Source: Acinetobacter geminorum (GTDB taxonomy: Bacteria > Pseudomonadota > Gammaproteobacteria > Pseudomonadales > Moraxellaceae). Taken from it: DNA of 64,000 bases. Shown here piece after piece: positions 44,557 to 52,984 of this stretch. Under the pieces are notes generated by a model. That model did no database searches. It was not told where the DNA came from and saw nothing but the letters and a program-made list of their open reading frames with translations. The first letter of the stretch is position 1. Every line of letters begins with the position of its first letter. The position numbers and the translations under genes are program-made. The stretch lies in NCBI RefSeq assembly GCF_013009345.1, contig NZ_JABELE010000002.1:186001-250000 (forward strand), written 5' to 3'.

Positions 44557-45375
44557 TTATAAATCAAATCCACCGAAGATTGGGGGCTCCTCTGTCGTAG
44601 TATCATCATTATTTGAGTTTCCTTCAGACGAGTTAGAACCACTTTCCGGTTCAGAAGTTTGAGGAGGAGCTCCATCTTTACTTGATGGATATTCATCTAT
44701 TAATAATATTGTACTTAGAGCATCACACTGCGTTCTTGAACTTAAGTTATCCTCTTCGTAAGGTGAAGCATATAATTGGTTAGAATATTGTGTGTTATAA
44801 CTTGCTGTCCAATTTTGCAAAATATTAGGTAAATTGAAGGTGTAATAATATGTTTTTTCTTCATTTGGTTGATACGTATTGACAGTTTCATCATTTAAAC
44901 AATAATTCGTTTCTGATATTTTTTCTGTTTTAGAACCTGTTAACTGAATAGCAGCTTTGCAACTATTGATGTACTCATAGATCGGTTCTGATGTCGTATT
45001 TTTTACAATAACTTGTAATTTATATCTTACCTTCAACCCACTATTTATTCCCAAAAGATCCATCCGATCTCCCATTTTCATGGGAATAAATGGAGCATAG
45101 TGTCTAACAAATTGAATTGTTCGCTCTACACCGCCACAATACTGTGTTATAGGATTTGGATAAGCTACAGCATATTCACCATCATCTTCCATTTGATTAG
45201 AACCTGGGTTTGGTCGAGGATTGGTAACAGGGTTTTCGGTACCAACCGTCATTTCACCCGTGCCAGTCCCCCCTAAAGTGACTCCAACATTAAACCCACC
45301 ATCCTCTCCTGTACAACCAGAGAGTATGAACAAACCTACAGTTACTAATGGTAATGTAAGACGTGAATGAGGCAT
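44557..45375 (-). CDS. Lipoprotein with low-complexity ends
   Basis: 272 residues. Start at 45375: signal MPHSRLTLPLVTVGLFILSG with lipobox LSGC (Cys at 21). A Gly/Thr-rich segment (NVGVTLGGTGTGEMTVG) and a Pro/Asn stretch follow, then a globular part with four Cys (near 80, 137, 155, 217) and a Ser/Asn/Glu/Asp-rich disordered tail. A surface-exposed lipoprotein by look; no family recognised. Confidence 0.7.
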   Translation of the reverse strand: MPHSRLTLPLVTVGLFILSGCTGEDGGFNVGVTLGGTGTGEMTVGTENPVTNPRPNPGSNQMEDDGEYAVAYPNPITQYCGGVERTIQFVRHYAPFIPMKMGDRMDLLGINSGLKVRYKLQVIVKNTTSEPIYEYINSCKAAIQLTGSKTEKISETNYCLNDETVNTYQPNEEKTYYYTFNLPNILQNWTASYNTQYSNQLYASPYEEDNLSSRTQCDALSTILLIDEYPSSKDGAPPQTSEPESGSNSSEGNSNNDDTTTEEPPIFGGFDL

Positions 45376-45871
45376 ATGAGTTATCTCAATAAACGTTTTA
45401 AGAACTAAAAAACAGAAGATTCCTTTACGTCCTGTTTTTTCATGAAATATTGTATAGGAAACTGAAATACTCAGTATTAATTGATCGCTATAAAATTGAA
45501 ATTTTATAGAATTCAACCAACTAACTAGAATTTAGTCATTCAGAAATATGCATGCTCTATAGAATCGAACTCTACAGAAATCATACACTAGTAAATCTAA
45601 GATAATTTAACAATAAAAATACCATTTAACAAACAAAAATGTGCAATTAAATCATTTTTCATGAAAAACTATAATATAAAAAGAGTATAAAATTTCTAAA
45701 AAATAAAAATATGTGCAATATGTACATATTTTTTAAATAATGGTACATTCCGTTAGTGATTTGAGATAAAAGAGGAAAGGCTAGAACATGTAACATGTGA
45801 ATAGAAAATTTTGATAGCTCAAATAGTAGCTTTTTATTAAATATTTGATATAAGGAAATGAGTTAAATTCT
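45376..45871. other. Gap with a strong AT dyad
   Basis: AAAAATATGT (45705-45714) and ACATATTTTT (45724-45733) form a perfect 10-bp stem with nine-base loop. The rest is AT-rich without a frame. The dyad lies 140 bases before the IS630-like gene and could be a remnant element end or a terminator. Confidence 0.4.
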
Positions 45872-46228
45872 ATGCGTGCATATTCTTTAGACTTTCGCCA
45901 GAAGGTAATGGTTGCTTACAAACAAACGCAGCATAAGACAAAAGTATGTAAACAGTTTAAGATCGCTAGATCAACACTGGATGAATGGATTGCTCTTCAA
46001 GAAACAACACAAGATTTAAAACCACTACCGCTTATTCGTACTGGTAGACCCTTTTCTATTTATGACTTAAAAAGCTTTGAAGATTTTGTAAAAACTACAC
46101 CCTTCTCTAAGATCAGTGAACTAATAGATCCTTTTGAACAAAGATTTGGCTATAAAGTCTCATATTCGATTCTTTGGAGAGGCTTAAAAAAAATTGGTTG
46201 GAAAAATACATTCAAAAGTCGAAAGTGA
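45872..46228 (+). CDS. IS630-type transposase helix-turn-helix domain, solitary
   Basis: 118 residues. MRAYSLDFRQKVMVAYKQTQ and CKQFKIARSTLDEWIAL are the N-terminal DNA-binding part of IS630-family transposases; a second winged part follows (DLKSFEDFVKTTPFSKI, YSILWRGLKKIGW). The DDE catalytic half is absent: the frame ends FKSRK and a different gene begins 8 bases later. It is either an element remnant or a domesticated DNA-binding protein. AAGGAAATGAG lies upstream. Confidence 0.75.
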   Translation: MRAYSLDFRQKVMVAYKQTQHKTKVCKQFKIARSTLDEWIALQETTQDLKPLPLIRTGRPFSIYDLKSFEDFVKTTPFSKISELIDPFEQRFGYKVSYSILWRGLKKIGWKNTFKSRK

Positions 46229-46236
46229 ATCAATAT

Positions 46237-47061
46237 TTATTTATCATATTGGAAAATACCCAGACGAAAGTTTTTATTCGCCTCAGCTGAACCCTCATCC
46301 TTGTTGCAATACTCTATTGCCGAAGACAGAATGGCTTTAGACATCAAAGTCCACATATCTAAACTTAGTTTTTTAAGCTTTTCTACAGATTCCTGACTTA
46401 ATTCATCTGCAAAGATAGCTTGCTCTAAAAAATTGGTTTTTTGTGTTAAATTACTAATTCCTGCTGCAAGATGATCTGAAATATTCTGAGTAAATATTTG
46501 TTTACTTTCGTCTTTTTGGGGATCTGGAGTAAAACTAGAATTCTGCAAAATAATTTGATCATTTTCTTCAATGACTAACCCAAGCCGCTTGAGCTCCAGT
46601 AATATTGATTTAGGGTGCTTCTCAGAAGATATTTGCTTAACTAAGCCCTCAAAACTTGTCCCTTCTCCACTAAATGGGATTTGAGATGGAAGCTTTTGCC
46701 CAACCCATAGACCTATAACACGAGCCGGAACACTAATAGGTAATTGCTGATTAATTTGATTAATTAGTTTGTATTCACCATGAGTCTGACAAAAACTCCT
46801 GACATCACGTCGACCTAAACCCGATAATAAGCTAACAGCAGAGTCTGTCTTTTTTTGCTTAATAGCATCTAACTCTTTAATCGCTTCATTATAAAATACT
46901 ATTTTAAGTGCTGCTGAAAACTCTGTATAACCGACACCCGCTTTTATGAGCCAATGAACTAACTCAGGCATAATATTAATAGCATGCTCTAATGTAGTTT
47001 CAGTATCATGTGGCAATATCATCTCTTCAGAATTTTCCAAAGTCGATGTCTCTTTACCCAT
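46237..47061 (-). CDS. DUF6502-family protein
   Basis: 274 residues. Family-like core: HWLIKAGVGYTEFSAALKIV, SAVSLLSGLGRRDVRSFCQ (an HTH-like segment) and a helical C-terminal half. Proteins of this group are found in many proteobacteria, function unknown, with an N-terminal winged-helix look. Start at 47061 with GGAG 5 bases upstream. Convergent with the IS630-like gene. Confidence 0.65.
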   Translation of the reverse strand: MGKETSTLENSEEMILPHDTETTLEHAINIMPELVHWLIKAGVGYTEFSAALKIVFYNEAIKELDAIKQKKTDSAVSLLSGLGRRDVRSFCQTHGEYKLINQINQQLPISVPARVIGLWVGQKLPSQIPFSGEGTSFEGLVKQISSEKHPKSILLELKRLGLVIEENDQIILQNSSFTPDPQKDESKQIFTQNISDHLAAGISNLTQKTNFLEQAIFADELSQESVEKLKKLSLDMWTLMSKAILSSAIEYCNKDEGSAEANKNFRLGIFQYDK

Positions 47062-47162
47062 GTACACTCCAAGATATGATAGAATAGAATTCCCCAGTTC
47101 AATAATTAGAAAGAAAATTAGAAGTTAATTTAATAAAATTATACTTTTTCAGTATGCTAAAT

Positions 47163-47198
47163 TGTAGGCTTTTTTTTAAAAAATGTAGGCTTTTTTTT
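47163..47198. repeat. 15-base direct repeat, two copies
   Basis: TGTAGGCTTTTTTTT occurs at 47163-47177 and 47184-47198, period 21. Two poly-T tracts of eight sit inside. Located 100 bases upstream of the DUF6502 start. Confidence 0.8.
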
Positions 47199-48168
47199 GT
47201 GAAATAATAAGCTAGTTTTGTTAGATGCTTGTTTAGCAAGGTCTTTCATTAATTGCACTATCTGAATTAGATTTGCTTTTAGTTTAATTACTTTTGACGC
47301 AGTGTCCTTACATATCCAGAACCTTATTCCAAATTAACCAATAACTCTTACTCTTATTTCATTTTAGTTATCTTTTTGCATATGTGGGTTAGAAATATTC
47401 TTGTGCTTAAGCTACTTGTGAGACGCATATCAGCTAGAACTGCAACAACATTTTATTATTATGACAAGCTTTCATTAGATTAATAAATATACAACACCAA
47501 CATTTATTTAGTTTTCTTTTTTAAAGTTGAGTTCTAGTTTTTGATTTAATTATTTGATATTAAAAGTTATCTATATTAAATTTCTAAGAATGACTACTAA
47601 TAAATTTATATTTCACCTTATAATTTTTGATAACAGCTTGAATTCAAACTTAGCAAGAAGGAAATTCTGCTCTATACAATTATAATCCTCTAAAAATGAG
47701 ATAGATGCCAACAGCCTACTTTGGATTTATGTAATAAAAATAAGTTGTTACAATAGAAAGAAAAGAAAATGAAAGAATTAAATAAGTGTTTATAGAGTGA
47801 AAACTTTTGATAAAGTTCCAGATATTCATAAGTTTATCCACTTAAATGTTACTAACGATACAAAACTAAGGACAAAAAAAAGCTCATAGCATTTGCATTG
47901 AGCCGTGCATAATACATGCAATATAGACCACACTACGCTTGAACAATGTGATTCTCATTTTAAAATAGCATATAAATGTACAATTTGCACATTAAAGAAT
48001 CCAATTATAATCAACTTTTTTATCTGAATTTATAAGAAAGTTACCAATGTGTTTTCTCGACCGTAGAAAGCTATTAGACCGATAATCTGTAAATAAGTTA
48101 AGAATTTAATCTGTGAATGGTTCGTAAATTTATCATTTACCTCAAAAGCCATGTAATTTCCATTTCAA
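47199..48168. other. Long region without a supported gene
   Basis: About 1 kb between the DUF6502 gene and the TetR copy 2 gene. Very AT-rich, stop codons in all frames, no frame above about 40 codons with a ribosome site. It contains one clear terminator (47875). It looks like decayed accessory DNA, perhaps with a small RNA gene ending at that terminator. Confidence 0.5.
47875..47904 (-). terminator. Rho-independent terminator
   Basis: GCTCA...TGAGC with additional ATGC/GCAT pairing inside, followed by eight T on the minus strand. Either ends the TetR copy 2 transcript (265 bases away) or an unannotated small RNA. Confidence 0.75.
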
Positions 48169-48735
48169 TTATTTATTAGCATTAAATATACCCCTACAAA
48201 AACAATCCAACATCCTTTCTCTCTCATCTTTCTGTTCTGAACTTAAAAGCTGAATAATTGTGCCTTCAATCATATATAAAAATAGCTTGGCGTCCTGAAA
48301 AATCGCATCCCTTTTGAGTGCTCTAAGCTGGCTATAGATTTCATTAATGAGCCATTTTCTGTAACTCACCGCAGTTTGATAAGCGTTTGGATAGCTATTT
48401 TTAGTTTCGAAAATGGCTTTAAACAATAAATAGTACAGTCCCTCTAAATCAGTATGTAAGAAATAAAGTTTCTTAAGTTTTTCCTTCACGCTTAAGCCTT
48501 GGTCGTATTCAACAATTGAAACCACTTTTTCTTTTAAACGTTCTTTTTGCACAATTAGGCAGATTTCAATAAACCGCTCTTTTGAATGAAAAAAGTTATA
48601 AAAGGTCGCTTTAGTAATTTTTGACTCTTTAACAATTCTGTCGACCCCAGCCGTATGAAAGCCGTGATGCTGAAATAAATCAATCGACGTATTAATAACT
48701 TGAATAGCACGTGTTGAGAGAACTAACTTTGGCAT
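48169..48735 (-). CDS. TetR-family regulator, cassette copy 2
   Basis: 188 residues; HTH region FHTAGVDRIVKESKITKATF followed by YNFFHSKERF. The start MPKLVLSTRAIQ is chosen because the copy at 33037 is conserved from here. Ligand domain ends LDCFCRGIFNANK. The two TetR proteins are alike over the whole length and each is preceded by a terminator and a C4-like RNA. Target unknown; self- or RNA-unit control is possible. Confidence 0.85.
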   Translation of the reverse strand: MPKLVLSTRAIQVINTSIDLFQHHGFHTAGVDRIVKESKITKATFYNFFHSKERFIEICLIVQKERLKEKVVSIVEYDQGLSVKEKLKKLYFLHTDLEGLYYLLFKAIFETKNSYPNAYQTAVSYRKWLINEIYSQLRALKRDAIFQDAKLFLYMIEGTIIQLLSSEQKDERERMLDCFCRGIFNANK

Positions 48736-48805
48736 AGTTTTACCATTATAAAAATTCTTGTTGTATATAAATGAGATAAAAAAAAACCTGTGCCCTTTCT
48801 GGGAG

Positions 48806-48840
48806 AAAAAAAGGCACAGCAAAGCCTATAAAGACTGTGC
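48806..48840 (-). terminator. Terminator of the C4-like RNA unit, copy 2 of cassette
   Basis: GCACAG with CTGTGC then CTTTTTTT on the minus strand; counterpart of 33091-33123. Confidence 0.8.
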
Positions 48841-48933
48841 TTGGCACATCTCAAGTTTTATTGTTGAGTAAGTTTTTTGGTCGTGACGATTTAAAGTTTG
48901 AAAACCTTAGGGTGATCAAACTGCTTTAAACGT

Positions 48934-48990
48934 TTAAGCTGTGTCGTAATAGCTTATGGCAAGGGCCGCCAAGAAATAATGGATGTACAA
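48934..48990 (-). CDS. Small peptide downstream of C4-like RNA
   Basis: 18 codons from TTG, GGAG six bases upstream: MYIHYFLAALAISYYDTA. Differs from the copy at 33272 at six positions but keeps IHYFLA and DTA and the same length, suggesting the frame matters. The Shine-Dalgarno can pair with AACTCC upstream. A longer frame extends back to 49143 through the RNA. Tentative. Confidence 0.45.
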   Translation of the reverse strand: MYIHYFLAALAISYYDTA

Positions 48991-49042
48991 AGCCAACTCC
49001 TTTTTATTGGGAGTTCTGCCAGAAATTAAAATTATGGTGGCA

Positions 49043-49225
49043 GAACGAAAGAGGGTTGACGAACTGGTCACACGAGGCCAGCACACCCGAGGGTGTCCCC
49101 CTTCCGTCCTACCGCTACGAGAGGGAGACGAAGGGCTGCACAAAACTATCCCTCAGAAGGAATAATTCTGATACTCGTGTGAAAACGGTTCGTCAAAACC
49201 GACTGGCAATGTGGCCAGCAGGCAA
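49043..49225 (-). ncRNA. C4-like structured RNA, copy 3
   Basis: Arms in plus coordinates: GACGAAC 49058-49064 with GTTCGTC 49188-49194; TCACACGAG 49068-49076 with CTCGTGTGA 49174-49182; ACACC-CGAG-GGTGT 49083-49096. Relative to copies 1 and 2 both long-range stems changed on both sides together. The flanking single-stranded pieces (for example AACCGACTGGC on the plus strand) are conserved. Confidence 0.75.
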
Positions 49226-49382
49226 AGGATAGTGCTCTGTCCTATTGCAGTCAAGCACGCAAAATGCCATTTGTTTTAAAATAGATCATTAAAAAAGTAG
49301 GGCTAAATAATAAATAAGTTATTGTTAAATTGGGGTTTATAAAGAGGTGTTTTTAGTTACTTAATTTAGAGGTTGGAATTCA

Positions 49383-49601
49383 CTAACGACTATATAGCGG
49401 ATCTTCCTCAACAAAAAATACCTCACCCGATGAAGGTAAAACCCATTGATAAGTTCCTTCTATTTTCTGCATTTTTTCTTTAAACGTATTATATATTGCT
49501 ACAAGGTTATGTTTTTCATCATATTCCCCTATATAGCCACGTTCCTTTTCTTCATGAAAATCTCTAAACATTTTATGCATTTTCACGGCTCTAAGTTCCA
49601 T
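49383..49601 (-). CDS. Small protein of unknown function
   Basis: 72 residues, charged and soluble (GYIGEYDEKHNLVAIYNTFK, YQWVLPSSGEVFFVEEDPLY), no signal peptide. AGAAGG lies ten bases before the ATG. No family recognised; moderately AT-rich. Could be a small immunity or regulatory protein but nothing shows this. Confidence 0.55.
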   Translation of the reverse strand: MELRAVKMHKMFRDFHEEKERGYIGEYDEKHNLVAIYNTFKEKMQKIEGTYQWVLPSSGEVFFVEEDPLYSR

Positions 49602-49718
49602 CTCTTTTGACCTTCTTATTATTGATATAATTATTATGATCCTTTTTATATTTTAAATACTAAAAAAAGTGTTCCAAAATATATCTTATAGCAACGTTAA
49701 TTAAATGGTCATTAAAAA

Positions 49719-50189
49719 TTAATACTTATCAAATCTAAACTTTTTCATATCATACGGTATATCTAGCTTCACACTCCATTTGCTTGATTTTTCACTTATT
49801 ATAACTGCATCAACCTCAAAAGCATCCTTATCACTGAAACCTTTTATTTCTAAAAAATTAACAAAACTTGAGGCATTTATTTTATTAAGATATCCAACTC
49901 TTAAAGTATCTATATAGACAGCAATTTTATCTGTTTCCTTTTCTAGGCATATTACAGCATTTTTAAAAACCTTAGTCCTACCACCACTTTGGTTACCGAC
50001 TAAAGTTATCAGTTCTTCTTGGTATAAAGTTACAATTATTTCATGCTCAAAAAAGTTTTTGTTCTCTGTAAATATTTTACCAGCTATTTTTAGGGTACTT
50101 TCGGGAAGTTCTAGACTAACTTTAGAAAAAACTTTAAACAAAATATAAGCAAAAACAAACAAAATAAAAATTATTATAATAAAAGACAT
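49719..50189 (-). CDS. Membrane-anchored protein, possibly HIRAN-like
   Basis: About 156 residues from the ATG at 50189 (AGAGGA upstream). Residues 1-24 (MSFIIIIFILFVFAYILFKV) are a membrane anchor. The soluble part has FFEHEIIVTLYQEELITLV, NAVICLEKETDKIAVYIDTL and RVGYLNKINASSF, which recalls the HIRAN domain (ending in GYL..A); that domain usually binds nucleic-acid ends, so a membrane-tethered form would be unusual. Assignment tentative. Confidence 0.5.
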   Translation of the reverse strand: MSFIIIIFILFVFAYILFKVFSKVSLELPESTLKIAGKIFTENKNFFEHEIIVTLYQEELITLVGNQSGGRTKVFKNAVICLEKETDKIAVYIDTLRVGYLNKINASSFVNFLEIKGFSDKDAFEVDAVIISEKSSKWSVKLDIPYDMKKFRFDKY

Positions 50190-50285
50190 ATTAAAAACAT
50201 TCCTCTTAATTTTATAAATTGGCAAAAAGAATCATTATTCTTTCGACCAACCCATCATTTAAGAAAAAATAAATTTATTATATTA

Positions 50286-50435
50286 TTATTTTTTCTCATT
50301 TTTATCATTTTGATCCATTTTTTCTACAGCATTTTGATCAGGGCTTTTAGGCTCAAACTCTTTACCATCTTGCTGTTGCTGTTGTTGCTCTTTTGATTTG
50401 TCTTGATCGCTTTTAACTTGGTTTTGTTGAGACAT
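50286..50435 (-). CDS. Gln/Glu/Lys-rich hydrophilin-like small protein
   Basis: 49 residues, MSQQNQVKSDQDKSKEQQQQ then QQDGKEFEPKSPDQ and a charged tail NDKNEKK; no hydrophobic core. AGGAGA lies 8 bases before the ATG. Composition matches the disordered stress-protein type also seen at 4657 and 51811. Confidence 0.7.
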   Translation of the reverse strand: MSQQNQVKSDQDKSKEQQQQQQDGKEFEPKSPDQNAVEKMDQNDKNEKK

Positions 50436-50613
50436 TAGAGTCTCTCCTATTTAATGTTGTGTAGATGATTATCTAGCACTTAGTTAACATAGTCCTTTTA
50501 CCTTTATATAGATACAATGCAAGTGTATCTGAATATGATATTATTGTTTATCATTATAATAATTTATATTTTTAATTTATTTAAAATTATCTTTATGATT
50601 AATATACTAAAAA

Positions 50614-50641
50614 CAAAAAAAGCACCTAAGATGCTTTTTTT
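50614..50641 (-). terminator. Rho-independent terminator (both directions)
   Basis: AAAAAAAGCA and TGCTTTTTTT around CCTAAGA. Ends the cold-shock gene. Confidence 0.85.
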
Positions 50642-50653
50642 ATTTTTAAAATA

Positions 50654-50863
50654 TTATTGGGCAATAATATTAGTAGCTGTAAGACCTTTTTGTCCTTGAG
50701 CTATATTAAAACTAACACGTTGACCTTCATATAAGGTTTTAAACCCAGAGCTACTGATTTCTTTAAAATGTGCAAAAACGTCTGGGCCTGTATCTTGTTG
50801 AATAAAACCAAAACCTTTGGTTTCATTAAACCATTTCACTGTACCGATTGCTGTATTAGACAT
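50654..50863 (-). CDS. Cold-shock protein (CspA family)
   Basis: 69 residues, the standard size. RNA-binding motifs KGFGFIQQD (RNP1) and DVFAHF (RNP2), and GTVKWFNETKG at the start. An RNA chaperone that melts secondary structure. AAAGGA lies 7 bases before the ATG at 50863, preferred over an upstream in-frame ATG. The upstream A/T-rich 100 bases are the likely long leader. Confidence 0.95.
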   Translation of the reverse strand: MSNTAIGTVKWFNETKGFGFIQQDTGPDVFAHFKEISSSGFKTLYEGQRVSFNIAQGQKGLTATNIIAQ

Positions 50864-51104
50864 AATATATCCTTTGATTTTTAATAATATAAAGCCATAT
50901 TTCATGACTCATTAAACTTTGAAAAAAATAATAACAAATTGAGTTTAAGATCTTAAAAAAACGAAGGATTATGAATAAAACTACGATACTAAAAGAGGAT
51001 TTACTAATAAGTCTTTTTTTCTAGTTAAACCCAGTATACGCCAAATAAATATTTATACAACATATTTAAAAAATATTTATTTTATTTGCTATCACACCAC
51101 ACTT

Positions 51105-51425
51105 TTAAAAATAATAACTTCTAGATACAGAAATACTTTTTACAAATCCCGCCAACCAAAGAATAAATTCATGTTCATTATCAAAATTAGGGAGAAGGCT
51201 TAAATCAATTTTAACAATACGCTCTTTCATTGGCCTATTTAAACAACTTTCAAAATCAATAACAGGATATTTTAATTGTAAATTGTTTATAGCTGCTTCT
51301 TTTTTAATTTCAATTAACAGTCTATTCAGACAGTCAATTAAATCCTTAGAGGACTGATTTTTAAAGTGAATATTATTGTAAACACTTTCAGCCACATCAA
51401 AATATTTTTTCATTTCATCATCCAT
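51105..51425 (-). CDS. Orphan paralogue family, member D (short form)
   Basis: 106 residues: AESVYNNI, LNRLLIEIKKEA, DFESCLNRPM, KIDLSLLPNF, ILWLAGFVKSI, then a short SRSYYF end without the Pro-rich extension of members B and C. GAGGGA lies five bases before the ATG. Same family as 26935, 27593 and 42609; function unknown. Confidence 0.75.
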   Translation of the reverse strand: MDDEMKKYFDVAESVYNNIHFKNQSSKDLIDCLNRLLIEIKKEAAINNLQLKYPVIDFESCLNRPMKERIVKIDLSLLPNFDNEHEFILWLAGFVKSISVSRSYYF

Positions 51426-51810
51426 ATTTCCCTCATTTTTTAATTAATTTGATTGAGTATGCATGTAAAACTGTATCTTTATGTTGTATAAATATATTTA
51501 CAGATCGAATCCCCCACTTTAGTTAAAAATATTTCCTCCACTTAAGAACTTAAAATAATATATTTAAATAAATTATAATTATCAAAAAACCATTAAAAAC
51601 AATAGCTCTCTAGCTATATGTTAACTCTTGTATTTGATTAAAATTTTCTTCCACTTATATATCAACAGTCTATTTGATTCAAAGAAACATTATGTCGAGA
51701 ATTAAGCACTTTTACGCACATATCTCTACATAGAGTTCTCATAATCACCGCAATGTAAGCGAATTAAAGGCCTACGATAAAGCTTCCTTACTATTATTAA
51801 GAAGTTTAAA
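51426..51810. other. AT-rich divergent intergenic region
   Basis: About 385 bases without a coding frame, between member D and the 51811 gene. No clear operator; promoters for both sides are expected here. Confidence 0.4.
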
Positions 51811-51963
51811 ATGTCTGATTTCAAAGAATTTTCAAAAAAAACCACCCAAAACCAAAATGATTCTAATGCTCAACCTAATGAGGATAAAACTGAAAAACCC
51901 GTACAATCGCCTGAAGAAGAAAATAACCCTAAAGAAAATAATAATGAAGAAAAAAAGGAATAA
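51811..51963 (+). CDS. Asn/Glu/Lys-rich hydrophilin-like small protein
   Basis: 50 residues, MSDFKEFSKKTTQNQNDSNA, then EDKTEKP and a NNPKENNNEEKKE tail. Fully hydrophilic, disordered. AAGAAG upstream and a strong terminator 15 bases after the stop support a real gene. Third protein of this kind in the window. Confidence 0.7.
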   Translation: MSDFKEFSKKTTQNQNDSNAQPNEDKTEKPVQSPEEENNPKENNNEEKKE

Positions 51964-51978
51964 AATAATTGATAGCTC

Positions 51979-52007
51979 AAAAGCTCTATATTAAATAGAG
52001 CTTTTGT
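51979..52007 (+). terminator. Rho-independent terminator
   Basis: AAAAGCTCTAT and ATAGAGCTTTT form an 11-bp stem ending in T. Ends the 51811 gene. Confidence 0.9.
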
Positions 52008-52088
52008 TTAACATCATATTAATTAAAACGTTTTATTCATTTTCCATATAGAATCTAAAAAACGCTAATACATATATTTATTTTTAAT

Positions 52089-52352
52089 TTAAACAAGTTC
52101 TAATCTTTTATTTAATATTAATTCAACTCTTCTTTGTGCATCACAAAAATCAATCTCTTCACTTATCCAAAATGTATGAAGCTGCCCATGTAGATGAAAA
52201 TGCTCTTTATTATATTCGGATCCATGATCAGAATAATGACTATCTACTCTGAAATGATTTTGATCGTCTTTTCTTTTTTTCCCATCAAGTATACCGCCAA
52301 TACAGATATCCATTTTAATGCCAATAATTAATCGAAATTGACTATAACACAT
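52089..52352 (-). CDS. Small His-rich protein of unknown function
   Basis: 87 residues (or 74 from the Met at 52313): KMDICIGGILDGKKRKDD, then HFRVDSHYSDHGSEYNKEHF and HLHGQLHTFWIS. Seven His in 30 residues could bind metal. No family recognised, start uncertain. Confidence 0.5.
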   Translation of the reverse strand: MCYSQFRLIIGIKMDICIGGILDGKKRKDDQNHFRVDSHYSDHGSEYNKEHFHLHGQLHTFWISEEIDFCDAQRRVELILNKRLELV

Positions 52353-52592
52353 AGTGCACTGTGGCTTTAAAAAGAGTTGTTACTATTATCTTTACAGCAT
52401 CATCAAAAATTTATGTTTGCAGCATATCTCCTTAAATTTAAAGAGAATAAATATATATTTTGCATATCTAAAATGCTTTGATATGTAATATAAATATTGA
52501 TTTATCTAAAATTTATAACATTTTCAAAATAATTCTTCTTACAGTAGATAAATCACTATATGCTGAATACACCTCTTACAGAAATTATTCCA

Positions 52593-52826
52593 ATGTCACA
52601 GCAGACTCTGCTACAAGAATTGAACTCCAGAATCGACTATTACTCCACCAGAACAGACTATCCACTACGAAGAATTTTGATAGGTTACCGAGCATATGCA
52701 AAATTGATGTTATGTTCAGCTTTTTCAGATGAAGTTATAAATTCTGCAATTGACCCCAATAAACGGAAATATAAGAAGTTAAAAATTAAAGTCACAAAAG
52801 ATGACCACCAACTCGACCTTGAATGA
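52593..52826 (+). CDS. Small hypothetical protein
   Basis: 77 residues from the ATG at 52593 (or 88 from 52560), helical and basic at the end (PNKRKYKKLKIKVTKDD). No ribosome site stands out and no family is recognised. Plausible but not secure. Confidence 0.4.
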   Translation: MSQQTLLQELNSRIDYYSTRTDYPLRRILIGYRAYAKLMLCSAFSDEVINSAIDPNKRKYKKLKIKVTKDDHQLDLE

Positions 52827-52867
52827 ATCGATCTAACTAACAAATGAAAATTTCCTTGTGCTCATTT

Positions 52868-52960
52868 ACCGCCCCAATGACCGCAAAATGACAATGACCA
52901 ATGCCAGCAATATTGTTGTGAACATCTAGATAATGATGCCCTACTGCTGCCCCTTTGAAC
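52868..52960 (-). pseudogene. Fragment of a class-III aminotransferase-like gene
   Basis: One frame reads FKGAAVGHHYLDVHNNIAGI then GHCHFAVIGA, matching YLWDAAGHQYLDVYNNVASI and GHCHPAVIEA of the gene at 59250. No start, no other part of the enzyme. A 31-codon remnant of a related gene. Confidence 0.75.
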
Positions 52961-52984
52961 CAAGAAAATAATTTGCTCTTAAAC

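Larger units (their letters stand above)
48169..49345 (-). repeat. Duplicated C4-RNA/TetR cassette, copy 2
   Basis: Same order and spacing as 32489-33611: TetR, terminator, peptide frame, C4-like RNA, AT-rich upstream block with GTTATTGTTAAATTG near its end. Nucleotide similarity is highest in the TetR gene and in the RNA arms outside the variable stems. Confidence 0.75.

Noticed and set aside
52478..52732. 84-codon frame overlapping the 52593 gene
   Set aside because: AT-rich, no ribosome site; the frame from 52593 is at least as plausible and neither is secure.
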